Positions 54,674 through 64,000 of a stretch of 64,000 nt of DNA are shown piece by piece. The stretch is from assembly GCA_964019425.1 (NCBI GenBank), contig OZ025780.1, forward strand, positions 1,010,001 to 1,074,000, read 5' to 3'. The DNA is from Flectonema sp. DT1601 (Eukaryota; Euglenozoa; Diplonemea; Diplonemida; Diplonemidae). The number at the start of each line of letters is the position of its first letter. The stretch's first letter is position 1. The notes beneath the pieces were generated by a model, which did not search any database, had not been told where the DNA came from, and was given only the letters and a program-made list of their open reading frames with translations. Position numbers and translations under genes: made by a program.

Positions 54674-57600
54674 ATGGGAAAAGTAGCAGATGGACTGCAA
54701 AAAGTACTAAAAATATCTGAGGATCTCAACAAGCTACGACAGAATGAAGAGCTTCAAGCAGCGGCAAGAGAGATCCTCGGTGACGAAACTATTGAGTCTG
54801 CACAACAAGAAATTGCTGGGACGTTAAAGTCTATAAAAAGTATAAAAAAGCAAGTGACCGCTAAGAAGAATGAATTAGAAAGAGATGGCGTCTTTGAGAA
54901 GATTTCTAAAACTTCGAATTGGGTGACCGAAAGGGGATTCGAGAAGATATCCAACATGAAAAGTTCTTCTCAACAAAACGATGGTTTTGAAAAAATGACC
55001 TCACCAACCACCTCCATACAAGGTTATATTAAAAGAAAAGTCGACGATACCGGATTTGAGAAATTCTCAGCAAGCACACCAGTAACAAAACTCCGTGAGA
55101 GAGGAACAGCCTTTTCCGCAACTGTAAAAGAAAAAGCAAACACGTCAAGCTTACAATCCATTACAGAACAGGTCCGTGCTCAGGGATCAAATTTAAACAT
55201 CCAAGCAATAAAAAACCACGGCGCCATCCTCACTGAGAAACTGATGGAACAAGGCAGCCCTGCCTTATCAAGCAAAGGAAACGCATTTGCTGAAAAAATG
55301 CGAGTTCAGGGTTCGAACCTGAGCATCGAAGCTATTAAAACCCACGGAACGAGTTTGGCGGAGAAGCTTGGCAGTCCTGGAAGCCCCGTCACTGTTGAGT
55401 CTCTTAAGAATCAAGGTACTGTGATGACAAGTAGGTTTACTGGACAAAGCCCTACGCAACTTTATGAGCGGGGTGTCACCTTTGCAGAAAAGGTATCACC
55501 GTCTAGCATCGAGTCGTTGAAAAACCATGGAACGGCAATGGCTGAGAAGTTTAGGGAACCTTCACAATATCGTGAAAAAAGTGCGAGTTTTGTACATAAA
55601 ATCAGCCAAGGGGCTGAAATACTGAGAGACCAAAACACTGCTCAACTTATTGAGAAGGGAGTCAGTCTTTCTGCGAGTGCTTCAAAGTTTAAAGATACAA
55701 ATCATCTCTTCGAAACTGGAGCATCCCTAGCAATAAGAACTATGAGAGACAGAAGCCCATCACAGACTGCAGCAAGTCTGGTTGCTGACCCTACGAGTAT
55801 CGCTCATAAGATTGGAAAAACTGCACTCACGGGAAAGTTAAATCAGATTCCAGTTCTTGGTGTGGTATCGGAAGTTGCTACTTTTACATCAACAATTCCG
55901 GGTCTCAACTTAGCTGTGTTACCCAAAGCAGACTCTCCAACCACAACTGATATTGATAATTTAAAGAAACACTCTCTTAGTCCTCGACTCATGAGTGATC
56001 CAGTTCGTAAAAAGGGAGCTGCGTTAGTTGAAAAGATCAAACAGACTGGTGCGAGACCTGAAAACGAAAAACTAACCAACTCATCTAGGAACACTATTCC
56101 AAATACAAATGAAACTGAATCAAAGTCACTCGTTGATAAAATAAAAGAAAGCGGAACAAAACTACACGCTGACTCAATTAAGAATCAGGTCATTAGTAGA
56201 TTCTCCAGCGGAAGTGGAGGAGAAGGTCATAACGAGTCCAACGGAACCTCTCTTGTGAATAAAATCAAAGAAAATACCAACAAACTAAACACTGAAGCTA
56301 TAAAGAGTCAGGTGACTAACTCTCTCAAACTATCAACCAATGGAGAAGGAGAATCAAAGTCCTTAATAGACACAATTAAAGAGAAAGACCTCATCAACAA
56401 GTTCAAGGAAGGCACCAGCAACCTCAACACTGAAGTGATAAAAAGTCAGGTCAGTAGCTCTCTCGGACTTGCAAATGACGGCGAAGGAGAATCAAAATCT
56501 TTAATGGATAATATAAAAGAAAGAGACATCGTAAATAAATTCAAAGAAGGAATCAACGCTGAATCAATAAAGACTCAAGTCAGCACTACCTTTGGGCTTT
56601 CCAACAACGAATTAGAAAATAGAAATCGGAGTCAATCTCTCGTTGATAAAATCAAAGGAGGTGCTGCAAAGTTGGATGCAGTGGCGAACGACAACTCTCT
56701 CGTCAATAAAATTAAACAAAACACCAACAAGCTAAATACTGGAGCTATTAAGGAACAGGTCAGTGCTTCTCTCAAACTGTCAACCAAAGGAGAAGGAGAA
56801 TCAAAGTCCTTAATAGACACAATTAAAGAGAAAGACCTCATTAACAAGTTCAAGGAAGGCACCAGCAACCTCAACACTGAAGTGATAAAAAGTCAGGTCA
56901 GTAGCTCTCTCGGACTTGCAAATGACGGAGATGGAGAATCGAAGTCACTCGTCGATAAAATAAAAGAAAATGGAACAAAACTTAAAACCAACACTATTAA
57001 AGAGAAACTCGTGAAATCACTCGGAATGCGTAACGGTGAAGACATCCAACAGGTTGAAGACGGCAGTCAAATAATAATAACAACTGAGCTCTCATCAGAC
57101 CCAAATACAACACCTCAATCAGCTACTAAACAAGATGGAGGATTACTTATTGATGATTTGATTACAGCTGAGAAGAGACCAAGTTTCTTACAGCAACGAA
57201 GACCATCTCAGATTGATACAAATAACTTAGATCAGACTCTTAGTAGTTATCAGTCAGAGAGTCCTTTATTGTCTCCTGATCTTCAATATTGTAGTGCTCC
57301 TGTTCCAACTGAAAGGAAATCATCAAAACCAGATGACGATCTACTAAAACCTGTCAGTGGTGTTGGTGTTGGTGATACTGACGAAGGAAGTCATGTCGTA
57401 TCTCATGACTCATCAAGTGCAGAAGATAAGTTTTCTTTATCACCTCACGCAGTGTCTTCTAACATAACACCATCACAGTCAGACTTCTCACCGTTGTTGG
57501 ACGCTGCTAGAAGTCTTCTTGTTGAGTCTGCAGCATCGTCAGGTGATAATTTACGAGAACTGTTTCAAGGTGATGCACAACTTGGTGACACAGTGAAAAG

Positions 57601-58501
57601 TTTACCTGCACCTGGTGGGGAACCTTCTGATGTTACAAAACAATTATTAAAAGTAAAAGATAAAGTAAAAGACATATCAGAACGACAGGGATCTGATGAC
57701 GCATTCTTATCCTCACCGTTAACAAGGTACGGATCTGTTGACAGCCCTGCTGCTCCAAGAAGATCACCGTCACCTTCATTTGTTGGAAAGAATAAAAACC
57801 TTCCTACGGCAGAGGTAGAGAATAGTGATGTGGTCATCAAAGAGGATTGTGATACTTTTGAGAAAGTTGGATCCACTTTAGTGCAACTCGATGTGACTCG
57901 TGTTGACTCTCACTCATCAGATAGTGATAGTGGTAAAATTAAATCGGAATTATCACCTGGTCTACTCTCTCCCAAAACTGCGAGGAGGAAAAGATGTGAA
58001 TCAGAATCTTCTCATAAATCTGATGAACACGATCTGTGGTCAGGAAAGTTATCGAGTATGAGTTCTTGTAGCCCTCTTCATGGTGCTAGTCATTCCGATA
58101 ATTTTGATTCACCTTCTGCAAGTGACCTAAACCAACAACTTTCCACAGGGGTTCTTGCTGATACTGTATTATATTTCACTGAGAAGGAAGGGACAGAGGA
58201 ATTTCCAACAGCTGTTTCTCTGGAGTTGGACACGGCGCAGGTCACGTCTCCCAGAAGTGAATTTTGCTTTCTCGATCTTGATCCCAACACACCATTCGTA
58301 CCAGCTCCTTTTAGTGACGATGAGAGTCTTCATAATTCAACAAAGAGATCTCTTTTTATAGAGGAGGATGTTAAGAAAACAATCGACTCTTGGAATGATA
58401 ACCAGCTACGAGAACTCGCTAGGCTAACAAGAGATGTCCGCTCCATGAGAGACAAGATGAGGAAGCGAAACGAAAGCCTATTCTCTCTTTTGAAAAAATG
58501 A
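54674..58501 (+). CDS. Large repetitive helical protein, 1275 residues
   Basis: No family recognised. An intron-free frame. Residues 1-75 form a helical head (GLQKVLKISEDLNKLRQNEE, SIKSIKKQVTAKKNEL). From about 75 to 430 there are degenerate repeats of about 25-30 residues built on GFEKIS and SIEALKNHGTSLAEKL themes. From about 480 to 790 the units become longer and more regular: SLVDKIKESGTKL, IKSQVSSSLGLANDGEGES and SLIDTIKEKDLINKFKEGTS. The rest is Ser/Asp/Pro-rich and probably disordered, ending in a conserved-looking helix NQLRELARLTRDVRSMRDKM. No signal peptide or membrane span. The amphipathic 11-like periodicity recalls LEA or perilipin-type helices that bind membranes or lipid droplets, but this is only a resemblance. 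Near-identical internal copies show recent duplication. Confidence 0.7.
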   Translation: MGKVADGLQKVLKISEDLNKLRQNEELQAAAREILGDETIESAQQEIAGTLKSIKSIKKQVTAKKNELERDGVFEKISKTSNWVTERGFEKISNMKSSSQQNDGFEKMTSPTTSIQGYIKRKVDDTGFEKFSASTPVTKLRERGTAFSATVKEKANTSSLQSITEQVRAQGSNLNIQAIKNHGAILTEKLMEQGSPALSSKGNAFAEKMRVQGSNLSIEAIKTHGTSLAEKLGSPGSPVTVESLKNQGTVMTSRFTGQSPTQLYERGVTFAEKVSPSSIESLKNHGTAMAEKFREPSQYREKSASFVHKISQGAEILRDQNTAQLIEKGVSLSASASKFKDTNHLFETGASLAIRTMRDRSPSQTAASLVADPTSIAHKIGKTALTGKLNQIPVLGVVSEVATFTSTIPGLNLAVLPKADSPTTTDIDNLKKHSLSPRLMSDPVRKKGAALVEKIKQTGARPENEKLTNSSRNTIPNTNETESKSLVDKIKESGTKLHADSIKNQVISRFSSGSGGEGHNESNGTSLVNKIKENTNKLNTEAIKSQVTNSLKLSTNGEGESKSLIDTIKEKDLINKFKEGTSNLNTEVIKSQVSSSLGLANDGEGESKSLMDNIKERDIVNKFKEGINAESIKTQVSTTFGLSNNELENRNRSQSLVDKIKGGAAKLDAVANDNSLVNKIKQNTNKLNTGAIKEQVSASLKLSTKGEGESKSLIDTIKEKDLINKFKEGTSNLNTEVIKSQVSSSLGLANDGDGESKSLVDKIKENGTKLKTNTIKEKLVKSLGMRNGEDIQQVEDGSQIIITTELSSDPNTTPQSATKQDGGLLIDDLITAEKRPSFLQQRRPSQIDTNNLDQTLSSYQSESPLLSPDLQYCSAPVPTERKSSKPDDDLLKPVSGVGVGDTDEGSHVVSHDSSSAEDKFSLSPHAVSSNITPSQSDFSPLLDAARSLLVESAASSGDNLRELFQGDAQLGDTVKSLPAPGGEPSDVTKQLLKVKDKVKDISERQGSDDAFLSSPLTRYGSVDSPAAPRRSPSPSFVGKNKNLPTAEVENSDVVIKEDCDTFEKVGSTLVQLDVTRVDSHSSDSDSGKIKSELSPGLLSPKTARRKRCESESSHKSDEHDLWSGKLSSMSSCSPLHGASHSDNFDSPSASDLNQQLSTGVLADTVLYFTEKEGTEEFPTAVSLELDTAQVTSPRSEFCFLDLDPNTPFVPAPFSDDESLHNSTKRSLFIEEDVKKTIDSWNDNQLRELARLTRDVRSMRDKMRKRNESLFSLLKK
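56336..56950 (+). repeat. Recent 450-bp-spaced internal duplication in the repetitive gene
   Basis: A stretch of about 165 bases (AATCAAAGTCCTTAATAGAC and following, encoding SLIDTIKEKDLINKFKEGTS and IKSQVSSSLGLANDG) occurs at about 56336-56500 and again at about 56786-56950 with only a few base differences. The spacing is exactly 450 bases, so the frame is kept. Confidence 0.9.
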
Positions 58502-59198
58502 TAAATTTTTTTTATTTATTTTTATTTTTTTTTTATCACCAGAGACTTGTCCTTCTATTCTGTTGTGAAGAAATCTTAAATACTATTAAAAGCATTGTTT
58601 GTTATGGTTTTTTGAAGGTACAATGGGGTTTTTTCCTGTTTTGTACCTTTTTTTTTTTTTTAAAATTTGTAACAACGTTACGATTGACTTCAGATAACGT
58701 TAAACTTAAACCAACCACATTGGAATAAGGTTAAATTAAGTTATTGAAAATCTAATTTTTTGTTGTTGTTTATCTTGCTTAACCATTCAACCCCCCCTTC
58801 TGTGTATGAGGTAAAAAAGAACTTTTTAATGTTCTCTTTTTATCATTCTGTATAAGCAGTTTTTTCCTGATACTATTTTTTTTTCTTTTTTTGCGATCTT
58901 TACTTCACGCTTACTATTTGTGTTTATGACCTTTAGGGGGATTCATACTGTGTTTTTGTTGATTGGCCTTGTCTTAGTAGTTATGAAGACCAAGGGAAAA
59001 GAGGTGTTTTTTTTTTTTTGTGTTTATTTATGTTCTGAGGTTTGGTGTTTAATTTTATATAAGTTTAGGTTGTCGTTGTTTGTGTTTGTTTTAATTTGCA
59101 ATTTTTCCTGACGTAGAAAAAAAAAAACAACCAGGAAATAGTCTTCAAGTGGGTTTTTTTTATAAAAAATTAATACAACTTTCCCTCACAGTCAGCAT
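58502..59198. other. Spacer to calpain-like gene
   Basis: T-rich, no gene seen. The acceptor AACTTTCCCTCACAG ends at 59191, eight bases before the next ATG. Confidence 0.6.
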
Positions 59199-61409
59199 AT
59201 GAGTTACCGACCGGTGAAGGGTAACGTTAGCCCTCCTCCTGCTCTAGATGAACATCGGGTATGTTTTCTTTTATTTGATTATTTCAAAACCATGGTGTCC
59301 ATGTGTTAGTTTTTGATGTGGGAAAATTAAACAAACCCGCAGAGAGGCTATCGAGGATCACCTGTAGGGTCGCCACGATCACAGTACTCCAGCCCAGTGA
59401 GATGGAAACGACTTTCTACGGCATTTCCAATTACAGTTTGGCCACCTGAGTTGGGGAAACCTCGTGGTGTCAGTGAAGGAGTTCTATTGGGAATACCTCC
59501 TCCAGGAGTGTCTGGTCAATGGGACAGCATGACAACTGATGGAAGGCTTTACAAATTACAAAATTATTACAACGATCAACAATGTGAAGTTTTATTCTAT
59601 AATGCAACCAGAGGAACAGTATTCTACATCGGATATGAATTCACTAGAGATTCACAAGTAACTCCTGGAAGTAGAGCAGTCGAACACGATGTCAATTCAA
59701 ATATATTGTCTGGCAGCATTGACCCAGGACAGACAATTAAATTCTGTAGTGGAGTCATCACTGGTTGTAAACTAAACCTAACACAGTCAGGTGTTTCTGA
59801 ACAGTTCGGTGATCAGTTGATAGTCGAGAAAGAGTTATCAGATGTTCATAAATTAATTAAATCATCTCCTAATAATTCGAGTAAAGACATATCAGCAATG
59901 TGTGTTAATAACAAAATACCATTCGTAGATCTAAGTTTCCCTCCAACGTCATCTTCACTTGGGAGCGGGTTGCCTCAGTACTGCTGGGCTCGGCCAAGTC
60001 ATTATTTGAGTGGTGATATTTCCAGAAATATTTCAGTTTTTGGTAAATCAGTTGAACCGAATGATATCGATCAAGGGTTATTAGGAGACGCGTGGTTCTC
60101 ATGTGCTTTAGCTGCCGCAGCAGAGTTTCCTCAAATCTTACGAACTTGTTTCATGGCAACCCAAGAACAGGTTGCAGAACGAGCATACGGAGCTTACAGT
60201 ATTCGATTATGTATCCATGGATGGTGGCAGAGTATTGTAGTCGATGATTATCTGCCTGTGTTGGGTATTGAACCAGCTTTTGCACGCACAGTACGAAACC
60301 CAACTCATTTATGGGTATCGTTATTACAAAAAGCTTTTGCAAAAGCTAGACAGAGCTACGCATCTCTTCAAATTGGTGATCCTGTTGAGGCTTTACTCGA
60401 TCTCACGGGATTGCCGTCACGTAGGTTTGACTGGTCTGATCAGCAACTGTTTCCAAAAGTTGAGGGTCTTCTTAAAACTCCTTCCTTTGAAGGAATGATA
60501 TTATTTCACTTATCTGATCGTGGTAATGGTGACTTGTTTAAACAACATGGTCTTATCCCTGGTTATTCTTATTGTCTTCTTGAAGCGAAGACAATAACAA
60601 CACGAGGTGATGAGTCTCATCAAATGCTTCGAATTAGAAATGCCTGGGGTGACTGCAGTCTGTACAGAGGTAGATGGTGTTCTCAAGACACTGCTTGGCA
60701 TCAATATCCAGAAGTAGCACAGTCTTGTGGTATTCAATCAGGTAATGGAGATGGTGCTGATGGTTCATTTTGGATTGATTGGGAAACAGCTCGAGGTTGG
60801 TTCGATGGAGGAGGTATCGTCCACACGACACCACATTCTTGGCCAGAAGTTCGAATCGCTTCTGAAATAAAATCTGGTGAACCATTTCATATTCTTGAAG
60901 TATGGCTTGAAACTCCCCACTCAGTTGATTCCTTTATTGGAGTTCATCAACGTGCTGGAGACCAATACGCTGCTTTACTCTTAACTGTCATCGCACCACT
61001 TCCTGAAAATGGATGGACGGTTCATCAGAATGCTCGTTCTCACGGAGGTCGATTCTGTCGTGCCAGAGACATTTCACATCCCTTTACCTTCGCTCCAGTT
61101 CCTGGTAAGGTGCGTCGTCCTTATTATATTGTCTGTAGGTGTAAAGATGCAGTAAGTTGTACTGTTGTTTTATCTATTCACGCTCCATCAAAGTTTGCTA
61201 CGATTGTCGTAAAGAGACCGACGACACGTCTTTTATCGTCTCTGAGGTATACTCCAATTTGGAAACCTGGTTCTGATGCATCTTTTGATCCAAATGGTTG
61301 TGTACCTATTCAAGCAGCACAACAATTAAATATCGTTCAAACACAAACATCTCAAACTACACACATGACTGCAATGTCTGATAAACCAGATTTAAGACCT
61401 TTTCAATAG
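59199..61409 (+). CDS. Calpain-like (C2 family) protein lacking catalytic Cys and His
   Basis: Exon 1 is 59199-59258 (20 codons) and exon 2 is 59343-61409, with GTATGT donor, AAACCCGCAG acceptor and phase 0: 708 residues. The N-terminal part about 60-135 (KLQNYYNDQQCEVLFYNATR, SGSIDPGQTIKFCSG) resembles DUF1935, a domain typical of kinetoplastid calpain-like proteins. The C2 core about 220-500 is well kept around the active site, but the catalytic Cys of GDCWFL is Ala270 (LLGDAWFSCALAAAAEFP), and the His of GHAYS is Tyr428 (IPGYSYCLLEA). Only the Asn is present (RNAWG, Asn453). Residues after about 500 look like a calpain-type C2-like beta domain (GEPFHILEVWLETPHS, GKVRRPYYIVCRC). Dead calpains are common in kinetoplastids, often as membrane or flagellar-skeleton proteins; localisation here is unknown. 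Confidence 0.88.
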
Positions 61410-62499
61410 GGTTTCGACGTTGTCGATGTAGTGAAATTATTTGTTCTTTTGAAAACGATGTCTAACGAAAAAAGCTGTTTTGTCTTTGTTATTTTATTTC
61501 TTCGTTTTTTTTTTTTTTTTTTTAAATCAGTTTGATTATGTCCTCCAGGCATTTCATTGTCAGGTTGGACTTTGTTGAAAACTTCAATTTTATTATCCCT
61601 ACAGGTCGTCGATTCGTTCGTTTCACTTGTTCTCTTTTTTCATTTTTTTTTTGCTATAATTCGCATAAGCGATTTATTCACCTTCCCAAGTGAATAAAAA
61701 AAACTTTCTTTCATGAACCTGTAATTAATTATGAAAAAAAAAAAAATCAAAAGCAATTTTTTTTTTTTTTTTTTTTAAATTTTTTTTTTATTTATTTTAC
61801 TCTTATCTTGGCTTCTTAGGGAAAATTTACATTTCTGAGGTGAAAATCAGAAAGTACAGTACTGGTTCACTCCTGCCTTTTGGTTAGTGAACTTCCAGAT
61901 AGTTTCTTTGTGTGAGGCTCTCGTACAAATTGCATTGGCAGTCGTGTTATCTGGAGTTGGTTGACTACTCGCCAAAGACATTGTTCTGGATTGCGAGAGT
62001 CACGAAAGTAGAGCCACACTGCCTGGGGCAGCAGAGTGCACAGAAGCAGCCAGGAATGCAGGATGGACTCCTGCAGGGCTCGTAGACGCTGGGATGTAAC
62101 TTTTCCCTTTGAAGCCTCCAATCAAGTAAAATAAAACGGCAGTTTTAGATATGCAACAAAATCAGATACATGTTTTCACTTGTGGGTGGGTAAACACACT
62201 CGGTTAAAAAAAACTCGCCCACGCTTGAAAATCAGGCTCTCTAATTTTCATTAAATCAATAGTTTATAGTTTTTTTTTCCCCCAAAGTTATTTATTTTGT
62301 TGTTTCCTTACCTGTATCCTTTCTTATGTGTGAACTCAGCGAAAACTTGTTGTAATTATGTCTTTGTGGTGTCAAAAGAACATCATGAAGAACACCCAGC
62401 TGATACAGGGACTGAGTACCTGTGTTGCTATCACTTCTTATCATTAAAGGTTAACAATTATAATTAATTTATCTAAATCAGCCACACTCTTATACAACA
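61410..62499. other. Spacer calpain-like gene to helical-repeat gene
   Basis: Homopolymers from 61505 to 61800. A G+C-richer island at 61860-62125 is listed separately. The last acceptor before the next gene is CTAAATCAG at 62481. No other feature seen. Confidence 0.55.
61867..62121 (-). other. Anomalous antisense open frame, 84 codons
   Basis: The minus strand is open from 62121 (no ATG at the start; a TGA lies directly upstream in frame) to a TGA at 61867. It reads SQRLRALQESILHSW, then LYFRDSRNPEQCLWRVV and LPMQFVREPHTKK, protein-like and free of homopolymers. The base composition is clearly richer in G+C than either flank. On the minus strand it is followed by AATAAA-like and long A-run sequence, as in a retro-copied message. 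No family recognised; it could also be a structured RNA or chance. Confidence 0.3.
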
Positions 62500-64000
62500 A
62501 TGAGGGGGCTACTCGCGAGGTGTAATTATAGGAGACCTGCTGGTCCAGGTGCTGCTGTTGAAGTTTGCTTTGGAACCCGACCACTTCTAAAAAGTATTGA
62601 AAGCCTTCTTCCATCTGGTAGCGAAGAAAAACAAACTGTTGATGTGAGGGAAGGGTTGACGCCGTTGGTTGCGGAATTGGTGAGAGAGTTCAGACCTACG
62701 ATGTCACACCACACGCTAAATAGGTACACAGCACAACGTGATATATTAGAAAAGGAGATACCTCTACTGGTTTCTAATTGGAATCAAACACACACCGCGT
62801 GGCTGACAAAGGCCACGTCAGATGAGGTGCTCTGTCTTGCAAAGCTACTCGTCACCTCAGACTGTGGTACTCCGTCACTTGATATGTCTTCATGTTTTAG
62901 TAATAAAATATCATCGTTGTGTCGGGAAATTAATTTTATAAATTGTCATTCAAGACGAGTTATTTTAGACTGTTTGAGAATTATAAATACGAACTCCCTT
63001 GACTTCTCTATAGGAGTACTTGCTGATGAAGTCTTCACATCTCTCGCAGTCATGGTGGAGGATGATTCTCCAGAAGCGGAAGTATTCGCTAATGAAATAA
63101 CGAAGACACTCGGAGTCGAATCGATCTCTTCAATTGAGTTGCTGCAATCGAGTGACTTGTTAGATACGATTCCTTTGGAGGGAATCACTGAATTACTAAA
63201 ACACTTGCGACAAATTAATTGTAAACTCGGCTGTAGCATTCTCGTTCAACATATCAACAATTGGGTTAAGAAACCATCATCAGAATCTCTCTCTGAGATT
63301 ACTTTGTTGTCGAAAATGCTTTCAGCGTTTCCTTATTACGGAGAAGCAGTGGAATACACAACTTCGACTTGCATAGCTGCAAAGTGTGTTAAAATATTAG
63401 AAAAACACAGAAATGCTGAAGGAACGAATGAGCACATTTGTCCCAACGACTTAGTTGTGATCACCTGCGCTTTAGCATCTCTGAAAATTAGAGTTCCACA
63501 ATTGCTTACTCTTGTTGCTGTTGCTCTTCGACCTTTATTATCGAAACTGTCATCGTCACAAGTTGGTGCTCTGACGTATGCTTATGGAAGGTTGAATTGT
63601 TATGATAAGCAACTGTTCAGTGATATCGAAAATTATTTGTTGTTATGCGACGATGCCAGTGCTCGTGTTGTAATTCTGACGTCCATGGGAATGTTAAATC
63701 ACACCATGAGTTTTGATAATATTTTATTATCTGCTATTCATGTAATGGACAGCTGGTGTAATTGTGATCTGTCTGACCCAGTGATCGCGAGAGGTGTTGC
63801 TGTCCAGTTTCAATTCTTGTCATCGGCTGTTGCTAACTTAGTTGCGAGTCACGAATCGGATTCAGTTGTTAATTTGATTAATGCGATGTCAGCCCATGCT
63901 GTCCAACTTGAATTATTATCAAATCTCTCTTTAGATGAATTGTCTAGTGTTGTGAAGGCTTTTTCAACATTCTCACGGATTGGAGAACACCAACCGAATG
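62500..64000 (+). CDS. Helical-repeat protein, probably mitochondrial RNA-binding (OPR/HPR-type), partial
   Basis: Open from ATG 62500 (19 bases after an acceptor at 62481) to the window edge, 500 codons, with no stop. The start MRGLLARCNYRRPAG is rich in Arg and free of acids, as in mitochondrial targeting presequences. The body is almost entirely alpha-helical, Leu/Ser-rich, in repeats of about 35-40 residues. The unit SSSQVGALTYAYGRLNCYDK is close to the heptatricopeptide or octotricopeptide pattern (LSNLLWAFAKLGHYDPELF) of FASTK/RAP-domain proteins, and LDELSSVVKAFSTFSRIGEH fits another copy. Such proteins bind organellar RNAs; a RAP domain would be expected downstream, outside the window. 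Family assignment is moderate, and targeting is an inference. Confidence 0.65.
   Translation, partial: MRGLLARCNYRRPAGPGAAVEVCFGTRPLLKSIESLLPSGSEEKQTVDVREGLTPLVAELVREFRPTMSHHTLNRYTAQRDILEKEIPLLVSNWNQTHTAWLTKATSDEVLCLAKLLVTSDCGTPSLDMSSCFSNKISSLCREINFINCHSRRVILDCLRIINTNSLDFSIGVLADEVFTSLAVMVEDDSPEAEVFANEITKTLGVESISSIELLQSSDLLDTIPLEGITELLKHLRQINCKLGCSILVQHINNWVKKPSSESLSEITLLSKMLSAFPYYGEAVEYTTSTCIAAKCVKILEKHRNAEGTNEHICPNDLVVITCALASLKIRVPQLLTLVAVALRPLLSKLSSSQVGALTYAYGRLNCYDKQLFSDIENYLLLCDDASARVVILTSMGMLNHTMSFDNILLSAIHVMDSWCNCDLSDPVIARGVAVQFQFLSSAVANLVASHESDSVVNLINAMSAHAVQLELLSNLSLDELSSVVKAFSTFSRIGEHQPN

Noticed and set aside
55305-55330. CAGGGTTCGAACCTG, a perfect tRNA T-arm look-alike
   Set aside because: Lies inside the coding frame of the repetitive protein (VQGSNLS), with no other tRNA arms around it.

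Overview
This is a protist nuclear window that looks euglenozoan. Every protein gene I can support (20, counting the partial ones at both edges) lies on the + strand. Almost every one is preceded by a pyrimidine-rich stretch ending in AG shortly before its ATG, the layout of a one-directional, polycistronic, trans-spliced gene cluster. Unlike trypanosomatids, at least seven genes also carry ordinary GT-AG cis-introns whose phases join the reading frames cleanly. Spacers are AT-rich and full of A and T homopolymers. TAA, TAG and TGA all act as stops. A diplonemid or an early-branching or free-living kinetoplastid relative fits best; this is inference from gene order, splicing signals and a kinetoplastid-style calpain, not a species identification.

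Layout. 3-3722: C-terminal part of a NEK-type kinase, with a 55-copy 30-bp minisatellite inside it. 4745-6061: unknown protein. 6269-6772: PHO80-like cyclin. 6773-23892: a 17-kb stretch without convincing genes that holds several families of short, often hairpin-forming repeats. 23893-27949: XPB helicase followed by a REX1B-domain protein, both tied to nucleotide excision repair. 28062-31528: a protein with three degenerate class III nucleotidyl cyclase domains. 31644-33878: a basic Ser/Pro-rich protein with a long last intron. 36864-38936: ribosomal protein uS11 and an auxin-efflux-carrier-family transporter. 39304-43603: a Cys-cluster protein, a CCCH zinc finger plus MLLE protein, and a small unknown protein. 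43849-48877: a membrane-anchored DUF229 protein and RuvB-like 2. 50170-52950: a divergent histone H4 followed by a compact three-way-junction structure, an Arg/Pro-rich protein, and a Cys-rich scramblase-like protein. 54674-61409: a 1275-residue repetitive protein and a calpain-like protein that has lost its catalytic Cys and His. 62500-64000 (open at the edge): a helical-repeat protein, probably mitochondrial and RNA-binding.

The neighbours do not form one pathway. XPB and REX1B are a suggestive repair pair; uS11, histone H4 and RuvB-like 2 are core housekeeping; the NEK tail, cyclase-like and calpain-like proteins suit a flagellate cytoskeleton or signalling setting. Three enzyme-derived domains appear to have lost catalysis (at least two of the three cyclase domains, and the calpain). 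The most unusual material is the structured repeats of the gene desert, above all a GNRA-tetraloop hairpin family with compensatory base changes, the three-way junction downstream of histone H4, and the minisatellite whose reading frame and flanking splice signals would allow it to be coding.
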